DNA of 64,000 nt, taken from assembly GCF_000717345.1 (NCBI RefSeq), contig NZ_JNZA01000009.1, positions 124,001-188,000 on the forward strand. The letters are read 5' to 3'. How positions within the stretch are numbered: the first letter of the stretch is position 1; each line of letters begins with the position of its first letter. Below, piece after piece: positions 25,713-35,133 of this stretch. A program made the translations under genes and the position numbers. This DNA comes from Streptomyces lydicus. GTDB lineage: Bacteria; Actinomycetota; Actinomycetes; Streptomycetales; Streptomycetaceae. The notes beneath the pieces are model-generated. The model made no database searches. It was not told the DNA's origin and was given only the letters and a program-made list of their open reading frames with translations.

Positions 25713-26750
25713 GTGAAAACCGACGCGAAGGCCGCCAGTGGTGGCGACGGCTTCGACGCGCTCGACCGCCGGCTCGCCCACGCGCTCCAGCTCGACGGCC
25801 GGGCGCCGTTCAGCAGGATCGCGGCCGTGCTCGGCGTCTCCGACCAGACCGTCGCCCGGCGCTACAGCCGGCTCCGCACCAACGGCACGCTCAAAGTGCT
25901 GGGGCTGGCCGACGCCCGGGCGCTGGGCGAGGTCGAATGGATGGTCCGGGTGCAGTGCACACCGGAGGCCGCCGTGCCCGTCGCCGAGGCGCTGGCACGC
26001 CGCTCGGACACCTCCTGGGTCAGCCTGATGTCCGGCGGCACCGAGATCACCGCGGTCTGCCGCGCGGCCAGCAGCGAGCACAGCGACGCCCTGCTGCTCC
26101 AGAAGCTGCCGCGCACCCCGAGCGTCGTCGGCGTCACCGCGCACTGTCTGCTGCACGAGTTCTACGGCGGCCCGCGCGGCATCATCAGCAAGTCCGGTGC
26201 GCTGACCGACGAGGAGATCGCCCGGCTGAGCCCGCCGCAACGGGACCCGGAAGCGGAGCCGTTCGCGGCCCCGGTGCGGCTCGACGACGCAGACCGCCGG
26301 CTCTTCGACGCGCTCGCCCGCGACGGCCGCACGCCGCTGGCCGAACTCGCCGCCGTCACCGGCTGGTCGCCCACCACCGTCCGCCGCCGCCTCGCCGAAC
26401 TGCGCGCGGCCGGGGTGCTGTACTACGACATCGACTACGACCTGCGGCAGTACGGATACGGCGTGATGGTCGCCCTGTGGCTGTCCGTCGCACCCGCCGA
26501 ACTCGCCGCCACCGGCGAGGCGTTGGCGGCACACCCGGAGGTCGCCTTCGCCGGCGCCACCACCGGGCCGAACAACCTTTTCGCGTCCGTGCTGTGCCGG
26601 GACGTCGGCGCGCTCTACACGTATCTGACGACCCGCGTGGCGGCGCTGCCCGGCGTACGGACGATGGAGAGCGCGCCCCGCATCCGGCAGGTCAAGGGAC
26701 CGGGGCCGCTGACCGTCACCGCGCCGGCCGGCCCGGGACGGCGCCGGTGA
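25713..26750 (+). CDS. Lrp/AsnC family regulator, duplicated form
   Basis: A 345-residue regulator with two Lrp modules in tandem. One helix-turn-helix lies at ~15-70 (LDRRLAHALQLDGRAPFSRIAAVLG) with a first RAM/ACT-like domain, and a second helix-turn-helix at ~190-240 (DDADRRLFDALARDGRTPLAELAAVTG) with a second effector half. This double form is common in Streptomyces. It starts at a GTG 6 nt after a TAGCCT box (leaderless) and overlaps the rhomboid-like gene by GTGA. It is divergent from the DHA2 transporter, the most likely target. Confidence 0.9.
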   Translation: MKTDAKAASGGDGFDALDRRLAHALQLDGRAPFSRIAAVLGVSDQTVARRYSRLRTNGTLKVLGLADARALGEVEWMVRVQCTPEAAVPVAEALARRSDTSWVSLMSGGTEITAVCRAASSEHSDALLLQKLPRTPSVVGVTAHCLLHEFYGGPRGIISKSGALTDEEIARLSPPQRDPEAEPFAAPVRLDDADRRLFDALARDGRTPLAELAAVTGWSPTTVRRRLAELRAAGVLYYDIDYDLRQYGYGVMVALWLSVAPAELAATGEALAAHPEVAFAGATTGPNNLFASVLCRDVGALYTYLTTRVAALPGVRTMESAPRIRQVKGPGPLTVTAPAGPGRRR

Positions 26751-27463
26751 GCCCCCGGCCGGTCCCGGCGCCGGGCTCCCTGATGGAGCCGCCGCGCCGC
26801 GGGCAGCCCTGGTGGTCCGGCCGCAACCCGCTGGTCTGGGTGCGCGACTGGGTGCGTTCGACGCCCGGCACCCACATCTGGCTGCTGGTCATCGGCGTCA
26901 CGAGCCTGGTGATCGCCTCCGCCTCCGAGGGCCTGGAACAATTCCTCGTCCACCGCACCAGCAGCAACATCCACGAACTGAACGAGCATCCGCTGCCGTC
27001 GCTGCTCATCAGCGGCTTCTGGATCGAACGCCCGGCGTCGTTCCTGCTCTACGTGGTGATGTTCGAGCTGCTGCACGCCAACGTGGAGCGCTGGGTGGGG
27101 ACGTGGCGCTGGCTGCTGACCGTCGGCGGCGCGCACATCGCCGCCACCCTGGCCAGCCAGGAACTGGTGCTGCTGGCTATCGAGGGCCACCGGCTGCCGC
27201 GCTCGATGACCCATGTCGTGGACATCGGCGTCTCCTACGGGCTGGCCGCGGCCGCCGGTCTGCTGACCTACCGGCTGCTGCCGCCCTGGCGCTACGGCTA
27301 CCTCGTCGCGGTGCTGGTCTTCTTCGGCATCCCCCTGACCACCGGCGCGACCTTCACCGACTTCGGCCATGCCATCGCACTGACCATGGGCTTCGCGGCC
27401 TGGCCCCTGACCCCGGCGGCCGCCGCCGGGGCGGTGGAGGAGGAGGCTGAGGGAGAGCCCTAG
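26747..27463 (+). CDS. Rhomboid-like membrane protein
   Basis: A 238-residue membrane protein with about six hydrophobic segments. The region DIGVSYGLAAAAGL resembles the rhomboid Ser motif and DFGHAIALTMGF resembles the final His motif, so a Ser/His dyad may survive. The canonical GASG sequence is altered to GVSYG, so proteolysis is uncertain. The GTG start overlaps the Lrp gene's stop by 4 nt, so it is translationally coupled to a regulator. Some Streptomyces rhomboid-like proteins are annotated only as conserved membrane proteins. Confidence 0.75.
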   Translation: MSPRPVPAPGSLMEPPRRGQPWWSGRNPLVWVRDWVRSTPGTHIWLLVIGVTSLVIASASEGLEQFLVHRTSSNIHELNEHPLPSLLISGFWIERPASFLLYVVMFELLHANVERWVGTWRWLLTVGGAHIAATLASQELVLLAIEGHRLPRSMTHVVDIGVSYGLAAAAGLLTYRLLPPWRYGYLVAVLVFFGIPLTTGATFTDFGHAIALTMGFAAWPLTPAAAAGAVEEEAEGEP

Positions 27464-27739
27464 GGCGGGGGCGAACACATCCCGTAGGGGGCACGAGGCC
27501 CCCTGCGGGGCCACAACGTGGGGGCGGGGGCGGGGTATTCCCGTGGTGGGCACCCCGCGACAGGCCCCCGCGAAAGGCACCCCCGCAGGAAACCCTGCGA
27601 CAGTCACCCCCGCGACAGTCACCCGGTACCGGTACCGGTTTCGGGCCAACGTCGGCCACAGCGCAACGGGTGGCCGGGGCGGAATCGCGCCCCGGCCTGT
27701 TCCCTCGGCCCGGTCCGGTTGGGCTCGGTTCGGTTCGGC
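27464..27739. other. Convergent intergenic region with short repeats
   Basis: 276 bp between two convergent genes. It holds a GGGGGC...GCCCCC-type imperfect hairpin near 27487-27512 (probable bidirectional terminator). Short repeats of CCCCGCGACAG/GTCACCC type lie at about 27545-27625, with a GGTACCGGTACCGG stretch after them. No gene is supported. Confidence 0.5.
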
Positions 27740-28570
27740 TCAGAGGCCGTACAGGCGCTCCAGTACGGCCGCGATGCCGTCGTCCTCGTTGGAGGTGGTG
27801 ACCTCGTCCGCGACGGCCTTCAGCTCGTCGTGGGCGTTGGCCATGGCCACGCCGTGCGCGGCCCAGGCGAACATCGGGATGTCGTTGGGCATGTCGCCGA
27901 AGGCCACCGTCTGCTTGGCGGTCAGGCCCAGGCGGCGGGCGGCCAGCGACAGGCCGGTGGCCTTCGTCAGGCCCAGCGGCAGCAGCTCGACGATGCCCTC
28001 ACCGGCCATCGTCACGCCCACCAGATCACCGGCCACCTGGCGCGCGGCGAGCGCCAGCGCGTCGTCGTCCAGCGTCGGGTGCTGGAGGTAGACCTTGTTG
28101 AGCGGGGCCGCCCACAGCTCGCCGGGGTCGTCGATCATGACGTTCGGCAGCGGGCCCTCGTGGACCCGGTAGCCGGGGCCGACCAGCACCTCGCCCTCCA
28201 GGCCGTCCCGGCTCGCCGCCAGGAACAGCGGGCCGACCTCCGCCTCGATCTTGGACAGCGCGAGCCCGGCCAGCTGGCGGTCGAGCGTCACCGACGTCAG
28301 GAGGCGGTGCTCACCGGCGTGGTAGACCTGCCCGCCCTGGCCGCACACCGCGAGGCCGTCGTAGTCGAGGGCGTCGAGGATGTGCCGGGTCCAGGGCACC
28401 GCACGGCCGGTGACGACGATGTGCGCCGCGCCCGCCGCGGTGGCCGCGGCGAGCGCCTGACGGGTGCGCTCGGAGACGGTGTCGTCCGGACGCAGCAGCG
28501 TGCCGTCGAGATCCGTCGCGATGAGCGTGTACGGCAGCGGCGGGACGGCCGCCGGAGCTGGTGCGCTCAC
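27740..28570 (-). CDS. Cof-type HAD superfamily phosphatase
   Basis: A 276-residue HAD type IIB phosphatase. The nucleophile motif is [11 protein letters not shown], motif II lies in [10 protein letters not shown], and the metal motif is [10 protein letters not shown] near residue 220. The GTG start (VSAPAPAAV) overlaps the serS stop as GTGA, so it is translated with seryl-tRNA synthetase, a linkage that recurs in Streptomyces. It resembles the phosphatase at 800-1729. The substrate is unknown; sugar phosphates, FMN and PLP are typical for the class. Confidence 0.9.
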   Translation of the reverse strand: MSAPAPAAVPPLPYTLIATDLDGTLLRPDDTVSERTRQALAAATAAGAAHIVVTGRAVPWTRHILDALDYDGLAVCGQGGQVYHAGEHRLLTSVTLDRQLAGLALSKIEAEVGPLFLAASRDGLEGEVLVGPGYRVHEGPLPNVMIDDPGELWAAPLNKVYLQHPTLDDDALALAARQVAGDLVGVTMAGEGIVELLPLGLTKATGLSLAARRLGLTAKQTVAFGDMPNDIPMFAWAAHGVAMANAHDELKAVADEVTTSNEDDGIAAVLERLYGL

Positions 28571-29856
28571 TTGGCGAGGGGCTCCAGGATCTCCCGTCCG
28601 CCCAGGTAGGGGCGGAGCATCTCGGGGACGCGCACGGAGCCGTCCGCCTGCTGGTGGTTCTCGAAGATCGCCACGATGGTGCGCGGAACGGCGCAGAGCG
28701 TGCCGTTGAGCGTCGCGAGCGGCCGCACCTTCTGCTTGCCGTCGACGGATTCGCGCATCCGGACCGACAGCCGGCGCGCCTGGAACTCGTCGCAGTTCGA
28801 GGCCGAGGTCAGCTCGCGGTACTTGCCCTGGGTGGGGATCCACGCCTCGCAGTCGAACTTGCGGGAGGCCGAGGAGCCGAGGTCACCGGTGGCGACGTCG
28901 ATCACCTGGAACGGCAGCTCCAGACCGGTCAGCCACTGCTTCTCCCAGTCGAGCAGCCGCTGGTGCTCGGCCTGCGCGTCCTCCGGTGCGACGTACGAGA
29001 ACATCTCGACCTTGTCGAACTGGTGGACCCGGAAGATGCCGCGGGTGTCCTTGCCGTACGTGCCGGCCTCGCGGCGGAAGCACGGGGAGAAACCGGCGTA
29101 GCGCAGCGGCAGCTGGCTCGCGTCGACGATCTCGTCCATGTGGTACGCGGCGAGCGGGACCTCGGAGGTGCCGACCAGGTAGTAGTCGTCCTTCTCCAGG
29201 TGGTAGACGTTCTCGGCGGCCTGGCCGAGGAAGCCGGTGCCCTCCATGGCGTGCGGACGCACCAGCGCGGGGGTCAGCATCGGGATGAAGCCGGCCTCGG
29301 TGGCCTGGGCGATGGCGGCGTTGACGAGGGCGAGCTCCAGCAGCGCGCCGATGCCCGTCAGGTAGTAGAAGCGCGAGCCGGAGACCTTGGCGGCGCGCTC
29401 CACGTCGATGGCGCCGAGCGCCTGGCCGATCTCCAGGTGGTCCTTGGGCTCGAAGCCCTCGGTGGTGAAGTCGCGGATCGTGCCGTGCGTCTCCAGGACC
29501 CGGAAGTCCTCCTCGCCGCCGACGGGGACGTCGGGGTGGACGAGGTTGCCGAGCTTCAGCAGCAGCTGCTGGGTCTCGTCCTTGGCCTCGTCCTGGGCGG
29601 CGTCGGCGGCCTTGACGGCGGCGGCGAGCTCGCCGGCCTTCTTCAGCAGCTCGGCCTTCTCGTCGCCGGCGGCCTTGGGGATGAGCTTGCCGAGCGCCTT
29701 CTGCTCGGCACGCAGCTCGTCGAAGCGGACGCTGGACGACCTGCGCCGCTCGTCGGCGGAGAGAAGCGCGTCGACGAGGTCGACGTCCTCTCCACGGACG
29801 CGCTGGGACGCGCGCACACGGTCGGGGTCCTCACGGAGCAGGCGAAGGTCAATCAC
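28567..29856 (-). CDS. serS: Seryl-tRNA synthetase
   Basis: A 429-residue class II synthetase that charges tRNA-Ser. The N-terminal long coiled-coil arm (residues ~30-105, [19 protein letters not shown]) grips the tRNA. Motif 2 is [21 protein letters not shown] and the C-terminal motif 3 region includes [19 protein letters not shown]. It starts [10 protein letters not shown] at a GTG 6 nt after a TAGCCT box, so it is probably leaderless. It is coupled to the HAD phosphatase downstream. A cluster of DnaA boxes lies directly upstream. Confidence 0.98.
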   Translation of the reverse strand: MIDLRLLREDPDRVRASQRVRGEDVDLVDALLSADERRRSSSVRFDELRAEQKALGKLIPKAAGDEKAELLKKAGELAAAVKAADAAQDEAKDETQQLLLKLGNLVHPDVPVGGEEDFRVLETHGTIRDFTTEGFEPKDHLEIGQALGAIDVERAAKVSGSRFYYLTGIGALLELALVNAAIAQATEAGFIPMLTPALVRPHAMEGTGFLGQAAENVYHLEKDDYYLVGTSEVPLAAYHMDEIVDASQLPLRYAGFSPCFRREAGTYGKDTRGIFRVHQFDKVEMFSYVAPEDAQAEHQRLLDWEKQWLTGLELPFQVIDVATGDLGSSASRKFDCEAWIPTQGKYRELTSASNCDEFQARRLSVRMRESVDGKQKVRPLATLNGTLCAVPRTIVAIFENHQQADGSVRVPEMLRPYLGGREILEPLAK

Positions 29857-29862
29857 ACCCCC

Positions 29863-29868
29863 AGGCTA
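29863..29868 (-). promoter_or_regulatory. Putative -10 box of leaderless serS promoter (TAGCCT)
   Basis: On the minus strand TAGCCT is followed by six bases and then the serS GTG. There is no ribosome binding site in the gap. The hexamer and spacing match those of the Lrp-type gene at 25713. Confidence 0.55.
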
Positions 29869-30150
29869 CCGGGGCCGCGCCCCGCCCCTCGACGCGATAT
29901 TCTCCACCAAATCGCTTTGCCCGTTTTGCGCGGTTTATCCCACGGTGGGGCGGGGCCGGTGAAGAGGGTGTCGAGACGGTGGGAAGTGGAGTGGGGGATA
30001 GGGGAGAAGTGGAGACGGGGAAGGGGGGCGCGGGCGCGCGGAACGGAATTCCGGATGTCCGCGATGGGGCTTTCGCGGGGGCCGGCGCCGGGTGATCCAC
30101 TATGGGGAGAGCGGGAGTTGGGCCGCTGGTTTTCCCCGGACATCCCCCGG

Positions 30151-30472
30151 TTGTCCACAGGGGCCGAGGGTTCCCGGATTCTTATCCACAGGCTGTGTGT
30201 GAGATCTGTGGAAGTCGGAGCCGATCATTCCGCTCCCGAAATGCTCGACTATGGATTCTCTGTCCAAACCCCGTTCACGCACTCTTTCGTGTGGGATTGC
30301 CTCGCCCTAAAGGATTGATCACGTGAATTGTGCTGACGGGGGCCGGGGTCGGGCACTGTGGAACGATGTGGAAGGGTGTGGTGTCAGTAGGGCGATATGT
30401 CGACTGTGTCCGACTCTCGTGTCGACTTACCCACAGGTCGAGAACCGAGCCTGTGGATAACTTTGTGGACAA
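30151..30472. other. Cluster of DnaA boxes between serS and pheA
   Basis: Five 9-mers match the DnaA-box consensus TT(G/A)TCCACA. They lie at 30151-30159 (+, TTGTCCACA, exact), 30182-30190 (+, TTATCCACA, exact), 30427-30435 (+, one mismatch), 30452-30460 (-, exact) and 30464-30472 (-, exact). Weaker two-mismatch sites occur at 30093-30101 and 30260-30268. The boxes form one direct and one inverted group in a ~650-bp region that is AT-richer than its surroundings and has no plausible gene. It is not flanked by dnaA or dnaN, so it is not oriC. A DnaA-titrating or regulatory locus is the natural reading. Confidence 0.8.
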
Positions 30473-30529
30473 CTCACAGCCGCTCCGGAAGCCGCAGGTC
30501 GAGCCCGGACGCGAGCGCGCCGGGACGGC

Positions 30530-31456
30530 TCAGCGACGCCCGTCCAGGCAGCGCGCCAGCCAGTCCGACGCCTCGGTGAACGCGGTGTCCGACATCTCCC
30601 GCCGCACGGTCGGCGTCATCTCGTCCGCCCGCGGATACGAACCCAGGAAGCGCACGTCACGGCAGACCCGCTTGAGGCCCATCAGCACCTCGCTGACCCG
30701 GCGGTCGGTGACGTGCCCCTCGCAGTCCACCGAGAAGCAGTAGCGGCCGATGCCCTCACCGGTCGGCCGGGACTCGATCCGCATCATGCTGACGCCGCGG
30801 ACCGCGTACTCCTGAAGCAGCTCCAGCAGCGCACCCGGGTGGTCCTCGGCCAGCCACAGCACGACGGAGGTCTTGTCCGCGCCGGTGGGCGACGCCGGCC
30901 GGGCCGGGCGGCCCACCAGGACGAAGCGGGTGGTCGCGTTCTGCGCGTCGTGGATGTCGGTGACCAGCGGCGTCAGGCCGTACGTCGTCGCCGCGAACTC
31001 ACCCGCGAAGGCGCCGTCGTAACGGCCCTCCTGCACCAGCCGCGCGCCGTCGGCGTTCGAGGCCGCCGACTCCCACACCGCCTCGGGCAGTTGGGCCGCC
31101 AGCCACTTGCGCACCTGCGGCTGGGCGACCGGGTGCCCGGTCACCGTCTTGACGTCGTCGAGCGCCGTGCCGGGGCGTACCAGCAGCGCGAAGGCGATCG
31201 GCAGCAGCACCTCGCGGTAGATCATCAGCGGCTCGCCGGCGGCGAGTTCGTCGAGGGTGGTGGTGACCCCGCCCTCGACGGAGTTCTCGATCGGCACCAG
31301 GGCCGCGGCGGCCTCACCGGCGCGCACCGCGTCCAGCGCCGCCGGCACCGACACCATCGGCACCAGCTCGCGCGTCGCCGCCTCGGGAAGGCTGCGCAGC
31401 GCGGCCTCGGTGAACGTGCCCGCGGGGCCGAGATACGTATAGCGGCTGGCCGACAT
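30530..31456 (-). CDS. pheA: Prephenate dehydratase
   Basis: A 308-residue enzyme converting prephenate to phenylpyruvate in phenylalanine synthesis. The catalytic domain (~5-185) begins YTYLGPAGTFTEAAL and includes PIENSVEGGV and the catalytic TRF motif in NATTRFVLVG. A C-terminal ACT domain (~200-275) has GALLELLQEYAVRGVSMMRIESRP, whose ESRP motif is the site of feedback inhibition by phenylalanine. The ATG at 31456 follows GAGGGAG. It is the first gene left of the DyP operon but separated by ~118 bp. Confidence 0.97.
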   Translation of the reverse strand: MSASRYTYLGPAGTFTEAALRSLPEAATRELVPMVSVPAALDAVRAGEAAAALVPIENSVEGGVTTTLDELAAGEPLMIYREVLLPIAFALLVRPGTALDDVKTVTGHPVAQPQVRKWLAAQLPEAVWESAASNADGARLVQEGRYDGAFAGEFAATTYGLTPLVTDIHDAQNATTRFVLVGRPARPASPTGADKTSVVLWLAEDHPGALLELLQEYAVRGVSMMRIESRPTGEGIGRYCFSVDCEGHVTDRRVSEVLMGLKRVCRDVRFLGSYPRADEMTPTVRREMSDTAFTEASDWLARCLDGRR

Positions 31457-31574
31457 CGTTGAGCTCCCTCGCGTAACTGCGGGGGCACCCCGCCGATCTA
31501 CTCCCTGCCCTGCCACGATACCCAGCCCCCTCGGCCACCGGGCGGGACTTCCGCGGGCCGGACCGCCCGGGTCC

Positions 31575-32897
31575 CTAGCCCTCCAGCAGCGGCCGGCCCA
31601 CGTAGCCGCCGGGCTCCGCGGCCGGCGGCACCGCGAACAGACCGCTCGCCTCGTGCCGCAGGAACGGCGACAGGGCGTCCCCGCGGTCCAGCTTCCGCTG
31701 CACCTGGGTGAAGGCGCGGAGCGGATCGGCCTGCCAGCAGACGAACAGCAGCCCGGCGTCCGGGGCGCCGTCCTCCCGGTAGCCGTCGTGGAACGAGAAC
31801 GGCCGGCGCAGCATCGCCGCGCCCTGGTTGGACTCCGGGGCGGCGATCCGGGCGTGCGCGTTGGACGGGATGACCGGCAGCCCGTCCGGCCCGGTCGCGT
31901 CCAGCCGCATCGGGGTGGTCTCCGAGCCGCCGGTCAGCGGCGCACCGTCGTCCTTACGGCGCCCGATGACCCGCTCCTGTTCGTGCCGGGAGCGCTGCTC
32001 CCAGTCGTCCAGCAGCATCCGGATCCGGCGGACGACCGCGTACGAGCCGCCGCGCATCCACTCCTGCGCGGCGTCCCGCCCCACGAAGATCCGCTCGTCG
32101 AAGTCCTTGTCGGACGGCTTGGGGTTGTTGGTGCCGTCGAGCTGGCCCATCAGGTTGCGGGCGGTCATCGGGCGCGCGGTGGCGCCCGGGGTGCGGTTGA
32201 AGCCGTTCATCTGCCAGCGCAGCCGGGCGCTGCCGGCGGCGTCCTTCTGCAGCGCCCGCAGCGCGTGGAAGGCGACCAGCGCGTCGTCCGCGCCGATCTG
32301 GACCCACAGATCGCCGTTGCTGCGCTTGGGGTCCAGCGCGTCGGCGGAGAAGTCCGGCAGCGGGTCGAGCTGCACGGGACGGCGCGCCGTCAGGCCCGTA
32401 CGGCCGAAGAAGCTGTGGCCGAAGCCGAAGGTCACGGTCAGCGAGGACGGGCCGGCGTCCAGCGCGACCCCGGTGTCGGCGGCCGGGGTGCGGCCGGCCA
32501 TCAGCTCCTCGGCCGTGCGCGACCAGCGGCGCAGCAGCGCGGCGGCCTCCTTGCGGCCGGCCCCGGGCGCCAGGTCGAAGGCGACGAGGTGCCCGGTGGC
32601 CTGCAGCGGGGTGGTGATCCCCGCCTGGTGCCGGGCGCGCGCCTGGCGGAACGCCACCTCGGTCGAGCCGATCGTGGTGACGGCCTTCGCGGCGTCCTGC
32701 TCGGGCTCGGTGGCGGAGACGCCGATGGCGGCCCCGGCCCCGCCGACGACCAGCCCGGCCGCGCCCGCCGCGCCGACGGTGCCGAGCAGCCGGCGGCGGG
32801 AGAGCTCCAGGGAGTTCTGCGGGGTGGCCGGCGTGGCGCCGGAGGTCTTCGGGCCGGCGGCCCGGGGGCCCGCCGCCTGCTCGGTTCGCTTGCTCAT
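31575..32897 (-). CDS. Tat-exported Dyp-type haem peroxidase
   Basis: A 440-residue dye-decolourising peroxidase of the EfeB/DtpA type. The Tat signal SRRRLLGTVGAAGAAGLVV lies at residues ~33-55. The GXXDG motif is GQLDG, with its Asp acting in peroxide cleavage, and the probable proximal haem His is in SNAHARIA. Its start overlaps the CopC-CopD stop by one base, so it is the last gene of the SCO-PCu(A)C-CopCD-DyP operon. The equivalent S. lividans operon supports copper delivery and maturation of the copper oxidase GlxA (established knowledge). An extracytoplasmic role in copper or oxidase physiology is inferred here. Confidence 0.93.
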   Translation of the reverse strand: MSKRTEQAAGPRAAGPKTSGATPATPQNSLELSRRRLLGTVGAAGAAGLVVGGAGAAIGVSATEPEQDAAKAVTTIGSTEVAFRQARARHQAGITTPLQATGHLVAFDLAPGAGRKEAAALLRRWSRTAEELMAGRTPAADTGVALDAGPSSLTVTFGFGHSFFGRTGLTARRPVQLDPLPDFSADALDPKRSNGDLWVQIGADDALVAFHALRALQKDAAGSARLRWQMNGFNRTPGATARPMTARNLMGQLDGTNNPKPSDKDFDERIFVGRDAAQEWMRGGSYAVVRRIRMLLDDWEQRSRHEQERVIGRRKDDGAPLTGGSETTPMRLDATGPDGLPVIPSNAHARIAAPESNQGAAMLRRPFSFHDGYREDGAPDAGLLFVCWQADPLRAFTQVQRKLDRGDALSPFLRHEASGLFAVPPAAEPGGYVGRPLLEG

Positions 32898-35059
32898 CAG
32901 CCGATCTTCACGTTCCTGATCTCGGTCACCTGGTCGATGTCGGAGGTCCGTACGAGCAGCGAGAGCTGCCACTGCCCGGGCACCGGCAGCTGGACGCCGC
33001 TCGCGCGCCAGTGGCCCGTACCGGTGTGCCGGGGGACGACCGGCAGCGGCCCGAGCTTCTTGGCCTTCTGGGTGAAGGAGACCTTCACCTCGGGGACGTC
33101 CATGGCCTTGCCCGACGGGTCGGAGAGCCGCAGCCGCAGCTCGTTGGCGTTGCCGCTGCGGCCGGGGTCGAGGTCGACCCGGGCGGTGCCCTTGCCGTGC
33201 GGGCCGCCGGTGTCGAAGGGGACGGTCAGCACCTGCGGCTGGTTGGAGGCGGTGGACTGCCCGCCCGAAGCTGCCTGGACCGCCGCCTCCGTACGGGCCG
33301 GCTCGGTGGCCGTCAGCACCGTCGTCACCACCAGCAGGACGACGGCGACCGACGCCTCGGCGAGCACGGACCGCCGCAGCCCCAGCCGCTCCGGGTCCGC
33401 GTCCCGCAGCCGCTTGGTACGCGCGCTGCGCAACGCGGCCTGCTGACGGGCGAGTTGGGCGGCGCGGGTGGGGTCGGGGTCGGTGCTGGGCTCGGTGTCG
33501 GGGTCCGGGGCCACCTCAGGGTCCGTGTCCGGGGTCTCTTCAGAGGCCGGGTCCGGGTCCGGGGACGCAGCGGTGGCCGTTGCGGTGGCGGTGGACGAAG
33601 CGGCCGGGGCGCCCGCGGCCGCCTTCCCCGTCGCCTTCCCAGCGGCCTTCGCGGACTGCCGCTCGACCGGCTCCCCGGCCTCCTGCGCCGCGTCCGCCAC
33701 ATCCGCCGCATCCGTAGCGGCAGCCGTGCCACCGGCCTCGGCCGCCCGTGCCTCGCCCAGCCGCGCCGTCCACCGGCGCGACACCCAGGCGATCCCGACC
33801 AGGACCGCCACCAGCCCCACCTTGAGCAGCAGCAGCCGCCCGTAGGCGGTGCCGGTCAGCGCGCTCCAGGTGCCGACCTGCCGCCAGGACTGGTAGACGC
33901 CGGTGGCCGCCAGCACCACCACCGAGCCGAACGCGATCCGCGAGAAGCGGCGGACCGCCGTCCGCTCGACCGGCGGGCCCCAGTACAGGGACACCAGCAG
34001 CGTCGCCAGCCCGCCGAGCCAGGCGGCGACGGCGAGCAGATGCAGCACGTCGACCGGCATCGCGACGGCCGGCTGCAGCCCGGTCGAGGCGTGTTCGGCC
34101 ATCGCCCAGGTCGCGGCGAGCCCGGTGGCGACGATCACCCCGCCGATGCCGAGCCCGAAGGTGAGGTCCTTGCGCCGCCGGGCCTCCTCGGCGGGGTCCA
34201 CGGCCCCGGTCTCCCCCTCCGCGTCGGTTGTCCCGCCCGCGCCGGCCGGCTCATGGGCCCGCGCGAACGCGCCGAAGAGCACCGCGACGAACAGCGCCGC
34301 GGCCGCGAGCAGCAGCAGCCGCGACACCAGCGCCGCGCCCGGCTTCGTGAGCAGCACCTGCTGGAGCCCGCCCAGGTCGAAGACGTCGGCGAGGTCGCCG
34401 GACCCGGTGTACGGCGTGCGCAGCAGCAGCATCGCGACGGTGGTGCCGGTCAGCAGCGCCCAGCCCTGCACGACCAGCCGCTGCACGGACCGCACGAGGG
34501 CCGCGGCCGGCCGGCAGGCCACCACGAAGGCGGCACCGCCTGCCATCAGCACGAACCCGGCGTACGCCAGACAGCGGGCGATGCCGTAGAGCGCGCCCAC
34601 CAGCCCGCCGCCGGCCTCCTGTTGGGGGACCGCCGCGGAGCTCTTGGAGGGCGCGCCGACCGAGAAGGTGAACGCGCCGGACACCGGGTGGCTGTCGGCG
34701 GAGACCGCCTGCCAGGCGACGGTGTACGTACCGTTGCCGAGCCCCGGCGGCAGCCCCGTGCCGTACTTGACGGTGGCGCCGCTGCACAGGTTGCGCAGCT
34801 TGCCGCGGTCCACCCGCTTGCCGTGCGGATCCAGCACCCGGATGGAGTCGTCGCCCATCGCGACGCCCTCGGAGAAGGTGAGCGCCACCTGCTCGGGTGC
34901 GCGGTCCACCACCGAACCCTGCGCCGGCGTGCTGCCGGTCAGCGCGGCGTGCGCGGACGCCGGGACGGCGCCGCCGAACAGCGCGCCGGCCAGCGCCACC
35001 GCGACGACCAGCATCCGCAGTACGGCGGACCGTCGCGCGGGTGGCCCGGTGGTGACCAT
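32897..35059 (-). CDS. Copper resistance CopC-CopD fusion with extra C-terminal domain
   Basis: A 720-residue protein. A signal peptide (1-36) ends before HAALTGSTPAQGS, the copper-binding start of the CopC domain (~37-135). A CopD domain of about eight membrane segments follows (~150-430). A long cytosolic low-complexity insert rich in Ala, Asp, Pro and Thr (~450-545) comes next. After a last membrane segment, a C-terminal extracellular YtkA-like beta domain (~595-720) follows. The ATG has GAGGAG upstream. CopC-CopD moves copper across the membrane. It is coupled to the DyP gene by a one-base overlap and lies 74 bp after the PCu(A)C gene. Confidence 0.92.
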   Translation of the reverse strand: MVTTGPPARRSAVLRMLVVAVALAGALFGGAVPASAHAALTGSTPAQGSVVDRAPEQVALTFSEGVAMGDDSIRVLDPHGKRVDRGKLRNLCSGATVKYGTGLPPGLGNGTYTVAWQAVSADSHPVSGAFTFSVGAPSKSSAAVPQQEAGGGLVGALYGIARCLAYAGFVLMAGGAAFVVACRPAAALVRSVQRLVVQGWALLTGTTVAMLLLRTPYTGSGDLADVFDLGGLQQVLLTKPGAALVSRLLLLAAAALFVAVLFGAFARAHEPAGAGGTTDAEGETGAVDPAEEARRRKDLTFGLGIGGVIVATGLAATWAMAEHASTGLQPAVAMPVDVLHLLAVAAWLGGLATLLVSLYWGPPVERTAVRRFSRIAFGSVVVLAATGVYQSWRQVGTWSALTGTAYGRLLLLKVGLVAVLVGIAWVSRRWTARLGEARAAEAGGTAAATDAADVADAAQEAGEPVERQSAKAAGKATGKAAAGAPAASSTATATATAASPDPDPASEETPDTDPEVAPDPDTEPSTDPDPTRAAQLARQQAALRSARTKRLRDADPERLGLRRSVLAEASVAVVLLVVTTVLTATEPARTEAAVQAASGGQSTASNQPQVLTVPFDTGGPHGKGTARVDLDPGRSGNANELRLRLSDPSGKAMDVPEVKVSFTQKAKKLGPLPVVPRHTGTGHWRASGVQLPVPGQWQLSLLVRTSDIDQVTEIRNVKIG

Positions 35060-35133
35060 AGTGATCGCTCCTCTGACTGCCGTGGCCGTTACGTCAGGTC
35101 GACTGTCGTGCTTCCCGTTACCGCCGCCGCCCG

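Noticed and set aside
25463..26746. Plus-strand coding frame upstream of the rhomboid-like gene
   Set aside because: It is an Arg/Pro/Ala-rich shadow of the Lrp regulator. The real start is the GTG at 26747 overlapping that gene's stop.
29880..30529. Chromosomal replication origin oriC
   Set aside because: DnaA boxes are present but there are only five good ones, and the flanks are serS and pheA, not dnaA and dnaN.
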